Shown: positions 47,421 to 59,688, counted from the first letter of the stretch. The stretch: DNA of 64,000 bases from an uncultured Pseudanabaenaceae cyanobacterium (GCA_937927915.1 CALGKB010000004.1:310001-374000), one strand, 5' to 3'. The notes: generated from the letters alone by a model not told the origin. Numbers and translations are program-made.

Positions 47421-49339
47421 TTCCCCTCCGCACTAATTGCCATACAAGTTACCGCCGCTTTGTGCCCCTTTAACACTAACAGTAGTTTGCCCGTCGTGAT
47501 GTTCCAAACCCCAATTTTGCCATCTGTGGCACCGCTAAATAGTAACGGTTCTGTAGGATGCAATACTAGAGTTTTCACCTCCCCCTCGTGTCCTGTGTAG
47601 GTCTGCAGTAATTGACCTGTCCCCCAATCCCAACATTTAATTGTTTTGTCCGCACTGCCGCTGAATAGTTGCTTGCCATCCCTGCTCAGAGCTAGGGCTA
47701 GTATCACCTGCCGATGTCCCAAAAGCACCCGCTGGGGAATGTTTTTATCAATGCTCCAAACCTTGATTGACCGATCGGCGCTGATAATACAGTGGTCAGG
47801 GGTAATCACTACGGCATTGACTTCCTGCCCTAAATTGTTAATCGTCTTCAGGAGTTTGTAGGTGCGTAGGTCCCACACTTTGAGGGTTTTATCATTACTG
47901 CCACTCACCAGCCAACTTTCATCCGCCGCCACTGCCAAGCACGTTACCCCCAGCTCATGCCCCACCAGCGTTTCCAAGGCTAGCCCCGACTGGCACTGCC
48001 AGACCTTGACTGTTTTATCGCCACTGCCACTGCAGAGGATTTGTCCCCCTGGTGCCACCACCACACTGTAGACCCAATCCCCATGCCCCACCAAATTGTG
48101 GACAAGCTGCCCTGTGCGACTGTGCCAAACTTTCACCCTCCGATCGCCCCCCGCTGAGATGAAAAACTGCCCATCGGGCGTGACAGTGAGGGCAGTGGTA
48201 GTTTTGGCATGGGCAACAAGGGATTTGTGTAAGTGGGCAGTGACTTTGCCGTAGTGGTAGCTGGCGTAAATTCCTACCAAGCCTGCCGCTCCCCCCCCGA
48301 TCGCTCCCTTGATACCCTGGAAGTACCACCCTAATCCCACCAGACCTCCCCCCAGCAGCACCGCCAACCACTGCCAAGGTATAGTTTTAGGCTGGGTAGG
48401 CTGAGCAGTCGCCCCTTCGCTGCTAACCGATCGTTTTACCACCCGTTCCACCAATTCCAACTGCCGCAGGAGACTCTTGGCATCAGGAGGACGATGGTTG
48501 GGTTTGCGCTGCATCATCTGGTCTAAAAGGTCAGCAAAGGCAGGGGTGATTCCTGGGGCATAGCTCCGCCAGTTCAGACAATCCTCCACGGGGTCATACA
48601 TATCCAAAGGATGCTTGCCAGTTAGGAGGTGGACAAAGGTGCGGGCGAGAGCATAGAAATCCGATTGCGTAACCGCCCTGCCATTGGTTTGCTCCGGAGC
48701 TGTGTAGCCACTGGAGACGATCGCGGTCATACTGTGACCCTTGTCAATATTGGCAATGTAGGTAGAAGTGACATCCCTAGCGGTGCCAAAATCAATTAAC
48801 ACTAACCTCCCCTGAGGCGTGAGCATGATATTAGAAGGCTTGATGTCGCGGTGGAGAAAGCGGCGTTGGTGTACTACCCCCAAAACCTCTACCAGAGCCT
48901 TGAGCCACTCGATCGCCTGTTCCTGGGCAAGGGGCTGATAGCGTCTCTGTGCCTGCCACTCCTCCAGATTCATACCGGGGATTTTCTCCATCACCAGGCA
49001 GTGCAAAATGAGATTCCCTGCCACCCTATGGGTAAAATAGCCATCCACCTTGGGGATACCGGGGTGCTGTAACTGACTGAGCACCTGTCCCTCCTGGGCA
49101 AACAGCTTAATTGCCTTGCGACTTTTGTTGTGTTCTACCCGTAGGACTTTGAGGATTTTCTCTTCCTTCCCTTTGACAGCACGATAGACTAGACTAAAGC
49201 CCCCCTGGTCACTGAGCAAGCCCTCCACACGATACTTTCCCCCAATTACCAAAGGTGAACCACAGCTAGCACAGTATGCCTTTTGTCTGTTCTCAGGATG
49301 GTTAGGCAGGGCACAGTGGGGGTTTATACAGTAGCTCAT
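47369..49339 (-). CDS. Ser/Thr protein kinase with zinc-ribbon-like N-terminus and WD40 propeller
   Basis: The protein has 656 residues. A four-Cys N-terminus comes first (C4, C9, C23, C26 in YCINPHC and YCASCG), typical of cyanobacterial SpkB-type kinases. The kinase domain follows (about 35-300) with catalytic HRDIKPSNIM, DFG in LIDFGTARD and APEQTNG. One membrane helix follows (WLAVLLGGGLVGLGWYF, about 325-341). Seven WD40 blades make up the rest (about 375-656), each ending in KVW/KCW/GVW/HIW. The propeller would face the other side of the membrane from the kinase. It is first in an overlapping kinase-ictB-pentapeptide operon. Confidence 0.92.
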   Translation of the reverse strand: MSYCINPHCALPNHPENRQKAYCASCGSPLVIGGKYRVEGLLSDQGGFSLVYRAVKGKEEKILKVLRVEHNKSRKAIKLFAQEGQVLSQLQHPGIPKVDGYFTHRVAGNLILHCLVMEKIPGMNLEEWQAQRRYQPLAQEQAIEWLKALVEVLGVVHQRRFLHRDIKPSNIMLTPQGRLVLIDFGTARDVTSTYIANIDKGHSMTAIVSSGYTAPEQTNGRAVTQSDFYALARTFVHLLTGKHPLDMYDPVEDCLNWRSYAPGITPAFADLLDQMMQRKPNHRPPDAKSLLRQLELVERVVKRSVSSEGATAQPTQPKTIPWQWLAVLLGGGLVGLGWYFQGIKGAIGGGAAGLVGIYASYHYGKVTAHLHKSLVAHAKTTTALTVTPDGQFFISAGGDRRVKVWHSRTGQLVHNLVGHGDWVYSVVVAPGGQILCSGSGDKTVKVWQCQSGLALETLVGHELGVTCLAVAADESWLVSGSNDKTLKVWDLRTYKLLKTINNLGQEVNAVVITPDHCIISADRSIKVWSIDKNIPQRVLLGHRQVILALALSRDGKQLFSGSADKTIKCWDWGTGQLLQTYTGHEGEVKTLVLHPTEPLLFSGATDGKIGVWNITTGKLLLVLKGHKAAVTCMAISAEGKWLYSGGEDGVVHIWRL

Positions 49340-49408
49340 AGGACCAGGGACACTACAACCGCAGTGCGCACTGCTTTAGAATGGTATTGTACCTGATTAA
49401 CTGTTGCG

Positions 49409-49870
49409 GTGTTTGCCCAATTTCGCAGCCAGTATCCCCAGGGGAGTATCCAAACGGAAATGCTACCGAAACAGGAGGGCAAGTTCATCTGCCGTGCTAC
49501 CGTCAGCGTCAATCAGGTGATTCTCAGCACTGCCACTGCCTGGGATAATGACCTGGAAAGAGCAGAGGAAAAAGCCATAGAGCGTGCCCTCACCTTTGCA
49601 GGAATCAGCCAGCTGGAGACAGTCCCAGCGCTGCCCCAATCCCATAGCCCCCTAGGAGAATTCAGCCTCACCCCCCCTACCAATCATCACCCCGAAGACC
49701 TGTCCGATGCAATCACCCAAACCCAAGTGGAAATGGAGCGCCTCGGCTGGACAACCAAACAGGGACAGGAATACCTGATGCGCACCTTTGGCAAAAAATC
49801 CCGCCACCAACTCACCCCCAGCGAACTGCGCCAATTCCTTGCCTACCTGCAGTCCCAACCCAGTCGTTAG
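49409..49870 (+). CDS. Conserved-looking hypothetical protein upstream of rpoB
   Basis: The 153 residues start from GTG (MFAQFRSQYPQGS). The first 75 residues look like a small alpha/beta domain resembling single-strand-annealing or dsRNA-binding-like text (GKFICRATVSVNQVILSTAT, RAEEKAIERALTFAGI). The last 55 residues are helical (YLMRTFGKKSRHQLTPSELR) and recall the helical C-terminal modules of recombination-mediator-type proteins. I do not assign a function. It ends 118 nt before rpoB and is divergent from the kinase gene. Confidence 0.75.
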   Translation: MFAQFRSQYPQGSIQTEMLPKQEGKFICRATVSVNQVILSTATAWDNDLERAEEKAIERALTFAGISQLETVPALPQSHSPLGEFSLTPPTNHHPEDLSDAITQTQVEMERLGWTTKQGQEYLMRTFGKKSRHQLTPSELRQFLAYLQSQPSR

Positions 49871-49879
49871 CACAAAAGT

Positions 49880-49909
49880 TTGCCTGTCGTGTGTAAAATT
49901 ATGTATAAT
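49880..49909 (+). promoter_or_regulatory. Sigma70-type promoter of the rpoB operon
   Basis: TTGCCT (49880-49885) and a perfect TATAAT (49904-49909) are separated by 18 bp. The transcript would start near 49916 and carry a leader of about 70 nt. The promoter begins 10 nt after the stop of the upstream gene. This is the best promoter match I found in the window. Confidence 0.7.
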
Positions 49910-49920
49910 TGAGTTCCTAT

Positions 49921-49971
49921 GCCTTCGGTTCGTGAGATAGCCGAACGATGCCTAGGCACGCCTCTATAGAG
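49921..49971 (+). promoter_or_regulatory. Structured rpoB leader with alternative hairpins
   Basis: Two mutually exclusive 5-bp hairpins overlap: TTCGG/CCGAA (49924-49928 with 49941-49945) and GTTCG/CGAAC (49928-49932 with 49942-49946). They are followed by the perfect palindromes GCCTAGGC (49950-49957) and CTCTATAGAG (49962-49971), the last just before rpoB. The arrangement could regulate rpoBC expression, but no known leader motif is recognised. Confidence 0.3.
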
Positions 49972-49988
49972 ATAGTAGCTACAAGCGC

Positions 49989-52900
49989 ATGAACAAACTG
50001 TTGTCCGCTACCCCTGCCTTTGTCTTACCGGACTTGGTAGAGATTCAAAGGGAGAGCTTCCGGTGGTTCTTAGCAGAAGGATTGATCGAGGAGTTAGAGA
50101 GTTTTTCCCCTATCACTGATTATACAGGCAAGCTGGAGTTGCATTTTCTGGGGAAGGACTACTACCTCAAGGGACCAAAGTACACGGTCGATGAGGCGAA
50201 ACAGCGGGATGCCACCTATTCCCTGCAGATGTATGTCCCCACGCGGTTGATCAACCGTGAGAACGGGGAAATCAAGGAGATGGATGTCTTTATCGGGGAA
50301 TTGCCCTTGATGACCGATCGGGGGACTTTTATCATTAACGGGGCAGAGCGGGTGATTGTCAACCAGATTGTCCGCAGCCCTGGGGTTTACTTCAAGGCAG
50401 AGATCGATAAAACTGGTCGCCGCACCTATAACGCCAGTTTGATTCCCAACCGGGGGGCATGGCTGAAATTTGAAACGGATAAGAATGGTTTGGTGTGGGT
50501 GCGTATCGATAAGACCCGCAAACTCTCGGCACAAGTCCTCCTGAAAGCGATGGGCTTGACGGACCAGGAAATTTTTGACTCCTTGACCCACCCGGAGTTT
50601 TTCCAGAAGACGATCGAGAAGGAGGGGCAATTTGACGAAGAGGAAGCCCTCAAGGAACTGTACCGCAAGCTGCGCCCAGGGGAACCGCCCACAGAGACGG
50701 GGGGAAGGCTGTTGTTGGAATCCCGCTTTTTTGACCCCAAACGCTATGACCTGGGGAAGGTGGGGCGCTACAAACTCAACACTAAACTGCAACTGAATAC
50801 CCCAGAAACGGTGCGGGTACTAACAAAAGAGGACATCCTCAAGGTAGTGGATTATTTGATCAACCTGGAATTTGACATCGGTACAGTGGATGACATTGAC
50901 CATCTGGGCAACCGTCGGGTGCGATCGGTGGGGGAACTGTTGCAAAACCAAGTGCGGGTGGGGCTTAGTCGCCTGGAGCGGATCATCAAGGAGCGGATGA
51001 CGGTGTCCGATGCCGACAGTTTGACTCCCACTTCCCTGGTCAATCCCAAGCCCTTGGTGGCAGCGATCAAGGAATTCTTTGGTTCTAGCCAATTGTCCCA
51101 ATTCATGGACCAAACCAATCCCCTGGCGGAATTGACCCACAAGCGGCGCATCAGTGCCCTAGGACCGGGGGGACTGACACGGGAACGGGCGGGTTTTGCC
51201 GTGCGGGATATTCACCCTAGCCACTACGGGCGCATTTGTCCCATTGAAACCCCTGAAGGTCCTAATGCCGGTTTGATTGGTTCCTTAGCCACCCATGCCC
51301 GCGTTAACAGCTACGGGTTTATTGAAACTCCCTACTACCGCGTGGAAAACGGCAGGGTGCGGCGGGACTTACCCCCTGTCTACATGACTGCGGACCAGGA
51401 GGACAAATACCGTCTGGCACCGGGGGATATTCCCACTGACGCGGAAGGCAATATTACCGCTGACCTCGTGCCCGTGCGCTATCGCCAGGAGTTTGATACT
51501 GCGCCTCCGGAACAAGTGGACTTTGTCAATGTCTCCCCCGTGCAAACCATCTCCGTTGCCACTTCCCTGATTCCTTTCCTGGAACACGACGACGCTAACC
51601 GAGCTCTCATGGGGTCAAATATGCAACGGCAGGCAGTGCCCTTACTCCGCCCAGAACGACCGCTGGTGGGGACTGGTTTAGAGGCGCAAGCTGCCCGCGA
51701 CTCCGGTATGGTAGTGGTCTCCCGCACGAACGGGGAAGTGGTCTATGTCTCCGCCACGGAAATCCGCGTCAAGGACGAGGAAGGGAAAGTTCATACCTAC
51801 ACCCTGCAAAAGTATCAACGATCGAACCAGGACACCTGTATTAACCAAAGACCGATCGTGTTTGTGGGGGACAAGGTACTAGCGGGGCAAGTAATCGCAG
51901 ACGGCTCAGCGACGGAGGGGGGAGAACTGGCACTGGGGCAAAACGTCCTCATTGCCTATATGCCCTGGGAGGGCTACAACTACGAAGATGCTATTCTCGT
52001 CAGCGAGCGGTTTGTCTACGACGATGTCTATACTTCTATCCACATTGAAAAGTTTGAGATCGAGGCACGCACAACGAAGTTAGGTCCGGAGGAGATCACC
52101 AGGGAAATTCCCAACGTGGGGGAGGATGCCCTGCGCAACCTGGATGAACACGGCATTATCCGCATCGGCGCCTGGGTAGAGGCAGGGGATATTCTGGTGG
52201 GGAAAGTCACACCCAAGGGGGAATCGGACCAGCCACCGGAGGAAAAACTGCTGCGGGCAATCTTTGGGGAGAAGGCGCGGGATGTACGGGACAACTCCCT
52301 GCGGGTGCCCAACGGCGAAAGGGGCAGGGTTGTGGATGTGCGCATCTTTACCAGGGAACAGGGGGACGAGTTACCGCCGGGGGCAAACATGGTGGTAAGG
52401 GTCTATGTCGCCCAAAAGCGGAAAATCCAAGTGGGGGACAAGATGGCAGGTCGGCATGGCAACAAGGGGATTATCTCCAAGATTCTGCCCAAGGAGGACA
52501 TGCCCTACCTGGAGGACGGTCGCCCTGTGGATATTGTTTTGAACCCCCTAGGTGTGCCCTCGCGGATGAATGTGGGGCAAATTTTTGAATGTCTGCTGGG
52601 GTGGGCAGCCCACAACCTAGATGTCCGCTTTAAGGTGGTTCCCTTTGATGAGATGTACGGGGAGGAAGCCTCCCGCAAACTGGTGCATGGCAAGTTGGAG
52701 GAAGCCCGCCGCGTAACGGGGGAAGATTGGATTTTTAACCCTGATCATCCCGGCAAGCTCAAGGTCTACGATGGACGCACAGGGGAACCCTTTGACCAAC
52801 CGGTGACGGTGGGCGTTGCCTATATGCTGAAGTTGGTACACCTGGTGGATGATAAAATTCACGCCCGATCGACGGGTCCCTACTCATTAGTGACGCAACA

Positions 52901-53282
52901 ACCCCTAGGGGGCAAGGCGCAGCAGGGGGGACAGAGATTTGGGGAGATGGAGGTATGGGCACTGGAAGCCTATGGCGCAGCCTATACCTTGCAGGAAATT
53001 CTCACTGTGAAGTCCGATGACATGACGGGCAGAAACGAGGCACTCAACGCCATTGTCAAGGGCAAACCCATTCCTCGTCCGGGCACGCCAGAATCCTTCA
53101 AGGTGTTGATGCGGGAATTGCAGTCCCTCTGTCTAGATGTATCTGTGCACAAGTTATCAGAGGACGGCAGCCAGCAGGATACAGAAGTGGACTTGATGAT
53201 GGATTCCACACAGCGGCGTACACCCCCCCGTCCTACCTATGAGGCTTATCGCGGCACCCTCGATGATGACAGCGAAGACTAA
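49989..53282 (+). CDS. rpoB: RNA polymerase beta subunit
   Basis: The 1097 residues are full length for cyanobacterial RpoB. Visible landmarks are [18 protein letters not shown] at the start, the rifampicin region ([38 protein letters not shown]), RYRQ- and [13 protein letters not shown] segments, [15 protein letters not shown] and the C-terminal [16 protein letters not shown]. The ATG lacks a strong Shine-Dalgarno sequence. rpoC1 follows after 25 nt. Confidence 0.98.
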   Translation: MNKLLSATPAFVLPDLVEIQRESFRWFLAEGLIEELESFSPITDYTGKLELHFLGKDYYLKGPKYTVDEAKQRDATYSLQMYVPTRLINRENGEIKEMDVFIGELPLMTDRGTFIINGAERVIVNQIVRSPGVYFKAEIDKTGRRTYNASLIPNRGAWLKFETDKNGLVWVRIDKTRKLSAQVLLKAMGLTDQEIFDSLTHPEFFQKTIEKEGQFDEEEALKELYRKLRPGEPPTETGGRLLLESRFFDPKRYDLGKVGRYKLNTKLQLNTPETVRVLTKEDILKVVDYLINLEFDIGTVDDIDHLGNRRVRSVGELLQNQVRVGLSRLERIIKERMTVSDADSLTPTSLVNPKPLVAAIKEFFGSSQLSQFMDQTNPLAELTHKRRISALGPGGLTRERAGFAVRDIHPSHYGRICPIETPEGPNAGLIGSLATHARVNSYGFIETPYYRVENGRVRRDLPPVYMTADQEDKYRLAPGDIPTDAEGNITADLVPVRYRQEFDTAPPEQVDFVNVSPVQTISVATSLIPFLEHDDANRALMGSNMQRQAVPLLRPERPLVGTGLEAQAARDSGMVVVSRTNGEVVYVSATEIRVKDEEGKVHTYTLQKYQRSNQDTCINQRPIVFVGDKVLAGQVIADGSATEGGELALGQNVLIAYMPWEGYNYEDAILVSERFVYDDVYTSIHIEKFEIEARTTKLGPEEITREIPNVGEDALRNLDEHGIIRIGAWVEAGDILVGKVTPKGESDQPPEEKLLRAIFGEKARDVRDNSLRVPNGERGRVVDVRIFTREQGDELPPGANMVVRVYVAQKRKIQVGDKMAGRHGNKGIISKILPKEDMPYLEDGRPVDIVLNPLGVPSRMNVGQIFECLLGWAAHNLDVRFKVVPFDEMYGEEASRKLVHGKLEEARRVTGEDWIFNPDHPGKLKVYDGRTGEPFDQPVTVGVAYMLKLVHLVDDKIHARSTGPYSLVTQQPLGGKAQQGGQRFGEMEVWALEAYGAAYTLQEILTVKSDDMTGRNEALNAIVKGKPIPRPGTPESFKVLMRELQSLCLDVSVHKLSEDGSQQDTEVDLMMDSTQRRTPPRPTYEAYRGTLDDDSED

Positions 53283-53307
53283 TTAAACCTTTGCTAGGAG
53301 ATTGGTA

Positions 53308-55341
53308 ATGAGCAGAATGGAACAGCGGTTTGACTATGTCAAGATTGGCTTGGCATCGCCGGAGCGGATTCGCAAATGGGGCGAGCGCACTTTACCCAAC
53401 GGCAATGTGGTAGGGGAGGTAACAAAACCGGAGACGATTAACTATCGCACCCTCAAGCCCGAGATGGATGGCTTATTCTGTGAGCGTATTTTTGGCCCCG
53501 TCAAGGACTGGGAGTGCCACTGTGGCAAATACAAGCGGGTACGCCATCGCGGCATTGTCTGTGAACGCTGTGGGGTAGAGGTGACGGAGTCGCGGGTACG
53601 TCGCCATCGTATGGGCTATATCAAGTTGGCTGCCCCTGTCACCCATGTGTGGTATCTGAAGGGGATTCCCAGCTATATGTCCATTTTGTTAGACATGCCC
53701 CTCAAGGACGTAGAGCAAATCGTCTATTTCAATTCCTATGTGGTGATCAACCCTGGGGTAAGGGCGGCGGAGGCAGGGACAGTTACCAGTGCTACCCTCC
53801 GTGAAATCCGTGTGAAGGGGGAAGGGGGGACAGAAACGGTTTATCCTCTCCATCCTAAACAGGTGCTGACGGTAGCCATGGGGGATCAGGTAGTGAAGGG
53901 GCAGGTGCTTGCCACTACTTACAACTTGGAATATAAGCAACTCCTCTCGGAAGAACAGTGGATGGAAATTGAGGAGCAAATCTACAGCGAGGATGAACCC
54001 CTGGATGGCATTGAGGTCTCGATCGGGGCAGAGGCAATCAAAAAACTGCTGCAGGACATCAACTTGGAACTAGAGGCAGAAAAGCTGCGGGAGGAAATCA
54101 GCCAGTCCAAAGGACAGAAGCGCACCAAGTTAATCAAACGGCTGCGGGTGATCGACAATTTTGTGGCAACGGGGGCAAAGCCGGAGTGGATGGTCTTGGA
54201 CATTATCCCTGTGATTCCGCCGGACCTGCGTCCCATGGTGCAGTTAGATGGGGGGAGATTTGCCACCAGTGACTTAAATGACCTCTATCGCCGTGTGATC
54301 AACCGCAATAATCGCCTGGCACGGCTGCAGGAAATCCTAGCACCGGAAATCATTGTCCGCAATGAAAAACGGATGCTGCAGGAGGCAGTGGATGCTCTCA
54401 TTGACAACGGCAGACGGGGACGCGTGGTAGTGGGGGCAAATAACCGTGCCTTGAAGTCCCTCTCAGACATTATTGAGGGGAAACAGGGGCGCTTCCGCCA
54501 AAATCTCCTCGGTAAACGGGTGGACTACTCCGGCCGATCGGTAATTGTTGTCGGTCCCAATTTGAAAATCCACCAGTGCGGCTTGCCTAAGGAGATGGCG
54601 ATCGAGTTGTTCCAGCCCTTTGTGATCAATCGTTTGATCAAATTGAACTATGTTAACAACATCAAGGCGGCGAAGAAACTAATTCAACGGGGCGATCCCC
54701 TGGTATGGGATGTATTGGAGGAAGTGATTAGGGAACACCCTGTGCTGCTAAACCGCGCCCCGACTTTACACCGCTTGGGGATTCAAGCCTTTGAGCCAAT
54801 TCTGGTGGATGGGCGGGCAATTCAGTTACACCCCCTGGTCTGTCCTGCTTTTAATGCTGACTTTGACGGTGACCAAATGGCGGTACACGTGCCCTTGTCT
54901 CTGGAGGCACAGGCGGAAGCACGGATGTTGATGCTAGCTTCTAACAATATCCTGTCCCCCGCTACGGGTAGACCGATCATTACTCCCAGCCAGGACATGG
55001 TGTTGGGGTCTTACTACCTGACAACAGACAACCCCAAACGCCCCAAAACAGCAGACCGCTTCTTTGCCAGTTTTGAAGATGTGATCATGGCTTTTGAGCA
55101 GAAGTTGGTGCATATCCACGACAAGATTTGGGTGCGCTACGACGGGGAAATTGAGGGGGACGGGGAGGACAAATCCAACCCGGAAAAGGTAATTACAGAT
55201 GACAATGGCAATGTGTTGAAGATATACAAGTACCTGCGGGTGCGGGAAGATGCCCAGGGGAATTTGATCTCCCAATATGTCCTGACAACACCGGGGCGGG
55301 TCATCTTTAATCACACTATCCGCCAAGCTCTAGCGCAATAG
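53308..55341 (+). CDS. rpoC1: RNA polymerase gamma subunit (N-terminal part of beta')
   Basis: In cyanobacteria beta' is encoded by two genes; this 677-residue gamma subunit holds the N-terminal half. It has the zinc-binding Cys cluster ([16 protein letters not shown] and ERCGVEV) and the catalytic Mg-binding motif [13 protein letters not shown]. The ATG at 53308 ([14 protein letters not shown]) has AGGAG 7 nt upstream; an in-frame TTG six nt earlier is less likely. It ends 144 nt before rpoC2. Confidence 0.98.
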   Translation: MSRMEQRFDYVKIGLASPERIRKWGERTLPNGNVVGEVTKPETINYRTLKPEMDGLFCERIFGPVKDWECHCGKYKRVRHRGIVCERCGVEVTESRVRRHRMGYIKLAAPVTHVWYLKGIPSYMSILLDMPLKDVEQIVYFNSYVVINPGVRAAEAGTVTSATLREIRVKGEGGTETVYPLHPKQVLTVAMGDQVVKGQVLATTYNLEYKQLLSEEQWMEIEEQIYSEDEPLDGIEVSIGAEAIKKLLQDINLELEAEKLREEISQSKGQKRTKLIKRLRVIDNFVATGAKPEWMVLDIIPVIPPDLRPMVQLDGGRFATSDLNDLYRRVINRNNRLARLQEILAPEIIVRNEKRMLQEAVDALIDNGRRGRVVVGANNRALKSLSDIIEGKQGRFRQNLLGKRVDYSGRSVIVVGPNLKIHQCGLPKEMAIELFQPFVINRLIKLNYVNNIKAAKKLIQRGDPLVWDVLEEVIREHPVLLNRAPTLHRLGIQAFEPILVDGRAIQLHPLVCPAFNADFDGDQMAVHVPLSLEAQAEARMLMLASNNILSPATGRPIITPSQDMVLGSYYLTTDNPKRPKTADRFFASFEDVIMAFEQKLVHIHDKIWVRYDGEIEGDGEDKSNPEKVITDDNGNVLKIYKYLRVREDAQGNLISQYVLTTPGRVIFNHTIRQALAQ

Positions 55342-55485
55342 ATAAACCAGGCAGGGGAGCTATGAGGTGAGGGGTTTACTACAGGGAGGAAAAGGATGAT
55401 CACCTAGTCAGCTCTATTGCCAGGGTGGGAGAGACCACCAGACCGCCTCTATGTTTTTGTTGATTTGTGAAACAGAAAAACGACT
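55342..55485 (+). other. 144-nt spacer between rpoC1 and rpoC2
   Basis: This non-coding gap separates the two halves of beta'. It contains a GC-rich hairpin (GGTGG/CCACC, 55424-55428 with 55435-55439, loop GAGAGA) and a T-run about 13 nt later, which could act as a weak terminator or processing signal. The frame upstream of the rpoC2 ATG is closed by a TGA, so the gene does not start earlier. Confidence 0.4.
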
Positions 55486-58400
55486 ATGGAAAAACAGCCC
55501 AAACTGCCCAAGTTCATCAATCACACCGTTGGTAAAAAAGACCTGCGCAATCTGATTGCCTATGCCTTTACAGAATTTGGCACCGCTCGATCGGCGGAAA
55601 TGGCAGACCAGCTCAAGACCCTAGGTTTTCGTTATGCCACCCAGTCAGGCATTTCTATTAGTGTAGACGACCTGGAGGTACCGCCAATTAAACGCCAGTT
55701 ATTAGCGGAAGCAGAGGCAAAGATTGAACAGACCAAACAGCGGTATGTGCGGGGGGAAATCACAGAAGTAGAGCGGTTCCAAAAGGTAATTGACACTTGG
55801 AACATGACCAACGAAGAACTGAAAAACCAGTTGATGAAAAACTTCAAGGAAAATAACCCCCTCAACTCTGTTTACATGATGTCCATATCGGGGGCGCGGG
55901 GGAATGTCTCCCAAGTGCGGCAATTGGTGGGGATGCGGGGTCTGATGGCTAACCCCAACGGCGAAATCATCGACTTGCCCATTAAAGCTAACTTCCGCGA
56001 GGGGCTGACGGTGACGGAGTACATCATCTCTTCCTACGGTGCCCGCAAGGGGCTGGTGGATACGGCGCTGCGCACAGCGGACTCCGGCTATTTGACCAGA
56101 CGCTTAGTAGACGTGTCCCAGGATGTGATCATTCGGGAAGTAGATTGCGGCACAATTCGCGGCATTCCCCTCAGGGCTATGCGGGACGGCGATAAAGTAG
56201 TGGTGAAGTTGTCCGATCGTCTATTTGGTCGCGTTTTGGCACGGGATGTCCTGGACCCCACGCAGCCGGAGGTGGAAATTAGTTTACCCATTGCCCCCAC
56301 AGAGGACAGAAAATGGGCGATACCGGCGCGGTTACTCGATCGGGAGAAAGCCCTGCAGATTTTCCCGCCGGAGGATGAAATTGAAGAACTGCGCACAGAC
56401 CCCAACACGGGTGTCCAAAGACGGGAACAATTCTGGGTGCTCACAGCAGCTGCTGCAGTGAAATTGGCAGAGACTTTTGCCACTGTGCCGGTGCGGGCGA
56501 TCATTCCAGGTGCCCACCGCAACTGTGATGTCAACGATGCCCTCTCCAAAGAGATTGACAAAAAAGGCGTAGAAGAAGTCATTGTCCGTTCTGCCCTCAC
56601 CTGTGATGCTACCCGATCGGTCTGTCAACATTGCTACGGCTGGAGTTTGGCCCACAATCGTCTCGTGGATGTGGGAGAAGCGGTGGGGATCATTGCCGCT
56701 CAGTCCATTGGAGAACCCGGCACCCAGTTGACTATGCGTACCTTCCACACGGGGGGAGCGGTGATGGGGGAAGTGGCACAGCAAAAGACCGCCCCCTTTG
56801 ATGGCACAGTGAAATTGCCCAAGAAAATAAAGCTGCGTCCTACTCGTACCCGCCATGGCGACGACGCCTTCATCGTGGAAGACAAGGGGGAGACGGAGGT
56901 AGTTATCAGTAACAAAGAACAGGAAGAACGTTTTACCGTTGTGCAGGGTTCTCTCTTGTTCGTCAAAGATGGAGAAAAGGTAAAAAAAGACACCCTCATT
57001 GCGGAAATCCCTGTGGCTGGTCGCGCTGCCCGCAAAACGATAGAGAAAGCAACCAAAGACTTAACAACAGATGTGGCAGGGGAGGTCTATTTCGATCGTC
57101 TTGTTCCAGAAGAGAAGAAAGACCGCCAAGGCAATACCAGCTATGTGGCTGCCCAAGGGGGACTACTGTGGGTATTGGCAGGGGAAGTTTATAACCTGCC
57201 ACCGGGGGCGGAACCCATTGTCAAAAATGACGATCGGGTGGAGGTCAACAGTGTTTTGACGGTAACCAACTTCATCTCCGAGCACGGGGGGATTGTGCGC
57301 CTCAATCCATCCATACATAAAAACGTCTTGGAAGTAGAGATTATCACTGCGTCGGTGGTGTTAGACCAATCCCGCATTGTAGAAGAACATTTCCAAGGAC
57401 AGCGGCACTACATTTTGGAGACCCCCACAGGGCAGCGGTTTTCCCTCATGGCTACCCCCGGCACGAAGGTATCCAACAACCAAGTGATTGCGGAACTGAT
57501 CGACGACACCTACAAGACTAAGAGCGGCGGCATCATCAAATATGCTGGGATTGAAGTGGCAAGGCGGGGACGCAGTCTCAAGCAGGGGTTTGAAGTGGTG
57601 AAAGGGGGGACAATTCTGTGGATTCCCGAAGAAGCGCAGGATGTGAACAAAGACATCTCCCTGTTGCTGGTAGAAGACGGACAATATGTAGAGGCAGGTA
57701 CGGAGATCGTCAAAGACATCTTCTGTCAAACCAGCGGTCTGTTGGAAGTCAAACAGCGGGATGACATTCTGCGGGAGATCGTCATCAAACCAGGGGAATT
57801 TTTCATTGTCGATGACCCCCTGACAGCAGAACAAAAGCACGAAATGCTGGCATATCCTGGCACGGAAATTATGCCCGGTATTGTCGCCCACGACCTGCGC
57901 TATGTGGAGTTTGTGGAGACCCCCGAAGGTCCCGGCTTGCTGTTGCGTCCTGTAGAGGAATTCCATGTCCCCGATGCCCCCGATGTCCCCAGCCAAGAGT
58001 CTAGTCAAAAGTCCGGGCACTCCATCGGTCTACGGGCAGTGCAGCGCATTACCTACCGCGATGGGGAACGGGTGAAATCCATTGAAGGGGTAGAGCTACT
58101 GCGGACGCAACTGGTATTAGAGATCGACAGCAATGCCCCCCAACTGGGCGCTGACATTGAATTTGATGACAGTGACCCGGACAATCTGCGGCTGCGCTTA
58201 GTGATCCTGGAATCCCTTGCGATTCGCCAGGAGGACCCGGAGGAAGAGGCTCTGGAAAACACCACCAAAACCCGTCTCCTGGTCAAGGATGGGGACTACA
58301 TTGAGCCAAAGGCGATCGTGGCACGGTCAGAAATTCTGGCACGGCAGGCAGGCACGGTACGGGGGATTAAGAAGGAAGGGGAGCTAATTCGCCGCTTGCT

Positions 58401-59688
58401 GATCATGCCCGACAATGCCAGTCTCACCATTCCCTGTAAGAATCCCCAGGTAAAGGTAGGGGATTTGGTGCGCTCTGGTGACCCTATCGGCACTAAAACT
58501 GTCACACCAGAGTCGGGGCAGGTGATTGCTGTGGAACCCGATCGGGTAATTTTGCGCAAAGGCAGACCCTATCTCATCTCCCCTGGCGCTGTTTTGCAGG
58601 TACAACACGGGGATTTGGTGCAACGGGGGGATAACCTCGCCCTCCTGGTATTTGAGCGTGCCAAAACCGGGGACATCATTCAGGGTTTACCGCGCATTGA
58701 GGAGTTACTGGAAGCCCGCAAGCCCAAGGAGATGTGTGTGCTGGCACAGCGGGGGGGCAGAGTGGAGATGATCTACGAAGGGGAGGAGGTCACCGCCATT
58801 CGCATCCTGGAACCCGACGGTCTGTTTACCGACTACCCGATCGGGGTAGGGCAGAGTATTATCGTTGTGGATGGGGAGGAGGTAAAACCCGCCACCCGCT
58901 TGACGGATGGTCCCGCCAACCCCCATGACATCCTGGAGATTTTCTTTGCCGTCTATAAGGAAGACCCCCGCATCATTGCCCTGGCACAGCAGAAACTCAA
59001 TGAACTGGCGGACTTCTTCACCGATCGTGACCCTGAGGCGATCGAGGTTGCCCTCAAATGCCTGATCAACTACGAAGCGGCAAGGGAGAGTTTCCAGCGC
59101 GTGCAAGAATTCCTGGTCAACGAGGTACAATCAGTGTATCAATCCCAGGGGGTAGATATTGCCGACAAGCACATTGAGATCGTGGTGCGCCAGATGACCT
59201 CCAAGGTGAGGATTGAGGAGGGGGGAGAAACGACCCGCCTGCAGGGGGAACTTGTGGACCTCAACCAAGTGCAGCAAATTAATGAGGCTATGATCATTGC
59301 CAACCGTGCCCCCGCCGAATATACCCCCGTCCTGATGGGGATCACCAAAGCCAGCTTAAACACCGACAGCTTCATTTCCGCCGCTAGTTTCCAGGAGACT
59401 ACCAGGGTGTTGACAGAAGCTGCTATAGAGGGTAAGTCCGACTGGCTGCGGGGCTTGAAGGAAAATGTGATCATCGGTCGTCTAATTCCTGCGGGGACGG
59501 GCTTCCATGCCTACGAAAACAACAGCGAAGAACCCCACCGCGATTCTGCTATCCTCCTAGAGGAGGTGGGGGACGATGTGGTCATTGACGATAACACTGC
59601 CCGCAACTATCCCCTCGATCGCTTCCAAGACGAGTTAGTGGACGACAATTCCAGATTCGATGACGAAGAGGAGGACGACTATGTCTGA
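55486..59688 (+). CDS. rpoC2: RNA polymerase beta' subunit (C-terminal part)
   Basis: The 1400 residues carry the C-terminal half of beta'. Landmarks are the N-terminal [19 protein letters not shown], the trigger/bridge region ([42 protein letters not shown]) and [20 protein letters not shown]. The long cyanobacterial SI3 insertion (about 420-1090, sandwich-barrel repeats rich in GEV and DGE) interrupts the trigger loop, and the conserved end includes [21 protein letters not shown]. The C-terminus is very acidic. The stop overlaps the next gene by 8 nt. Confidence 0.98.
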   Translation: MEKQPKLPKFINHTVGKKDLRNLIAYAFTEFGTARSAEMADQLKTLGFRYATQSGISISVDDLEVPPIKRQLLAEAEAKIEQTKQRYVRGEITEVERFQKVIDTWNMTNEELKNQLMKNFKENNPLNSVYMMSISGARGNVSQVRQLVGMRGLMANPNGEIIDLPIKANFREGLTVTEYIISSYGARKGLVDTALRTADSGYLTRRLVDVSQDVIIREVDCGTIRGIPLRAMRDGDKVVVKLSDRLFGRVLARDVLDPTQPEVEISLPIAPTEDRKWAIPARLLDREKALQIFPPEDEIEELRTDPNTGVQRREQFWVLTAAAAVKLAETFATVPVRAIIPGAHRNCDVNDALSKEIDKKGVEEVIVRSALTCDATRSVCQHCYGWSLAHNRLVDVGEAVGIIAAQSIGEPGTQLTMRTFHTGGAVMGEVAQQKTAPFDGTVKLPKKIKLRPTRTRHGDDAFIVEDKGETEVVISNKEQEERFTVVQGSLLFVKDGEKVKKDTLIAEIPVAGRAARKTIEKATKDLTTDVAGEVYFDRLVPEEKKDRQGNTSYVAAQGGLLWVLAGEVYNLPPGAEPIVKNDDRVEVNSVLTVTNFISEHGGIVRLNPSIHKNVLEVEIITASVVLDQSRIVEEHFQGQRHYILETPTGQRFSLMATPGTKVSNNQVIAELIDDTYKTKSGGIIKYAGIEVARRGRSLKQGFEVVKGGTILWIPEEAQDVNKDISLLLVEDGQYVEAGTEIVKDIFCQTSGLLEVKQRDDILREIVIKPGEFFIVDDPLTAEQKHEMLAYPGTEIMPGIVAHDLRYVEFVETPEGPGLLLRPVEEFHVPDAPDVPSQESSQKSGHSIGLRAVQRITYRDGERVKSIEGVELLRTQLVLEIDSNAPQLGADIEFDDSDPDNLRLRLVILESLAIRQEDPEEEALENTTKTRLLVKDGDYIEPKAIVARSEILARQAGTVRGIKKEGELIRRLLIMPDNASLTIPCKNPQVKVGDLVRSGDPIGTKTVTPESGQVIAVEPDRVILRKGRPYLISPGAVLQVQHGDLVQRGDNLALLVFERAKTGDIIQGLPRIEELLEARKPKEMCVLAQRGGRVEMIYEGEEVTAIRILEPDGLFTDYPIGVGQSIIVVDGEEVKPATRLTDGPANPHDILEIFFAVYKEDPRIIALAQQKLNELADFFTDRDPEAIEVALKCLINYEAARESFQRVQEFLVNEVQSVYQSQGVDIADKHIEIVVRQMTSKVRIEEGGETTRLQGELVDLNQVQQINEAMIIANRAPAEYTPVLMGITKASLNTDSFISAASFQETTRVLTEAAIEGKSDWLRGLKENVIIGRLIPAGTGFHAYENNSEEPHRDSAILLEEVGDDVVIDDNTARNYPLDRFQDELVDDNSRFDDEEEDDYV

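Noticed and set aside
49921-49957. GGTTCGTGA with flanking complementarity, reminiscent of a tRNA T-arm
   Set aside because: No acceptor, D or anticodon arms can be drawn around it; it is a short hairpin in the rpoB leader.
50094-50792. Long minus-strand frames opposite rpoB (also opposite rpoC1 and rpoC2)
   Set aside because: These are mirror frames of highly biased codons in conserved genes; no start signals or known domains.
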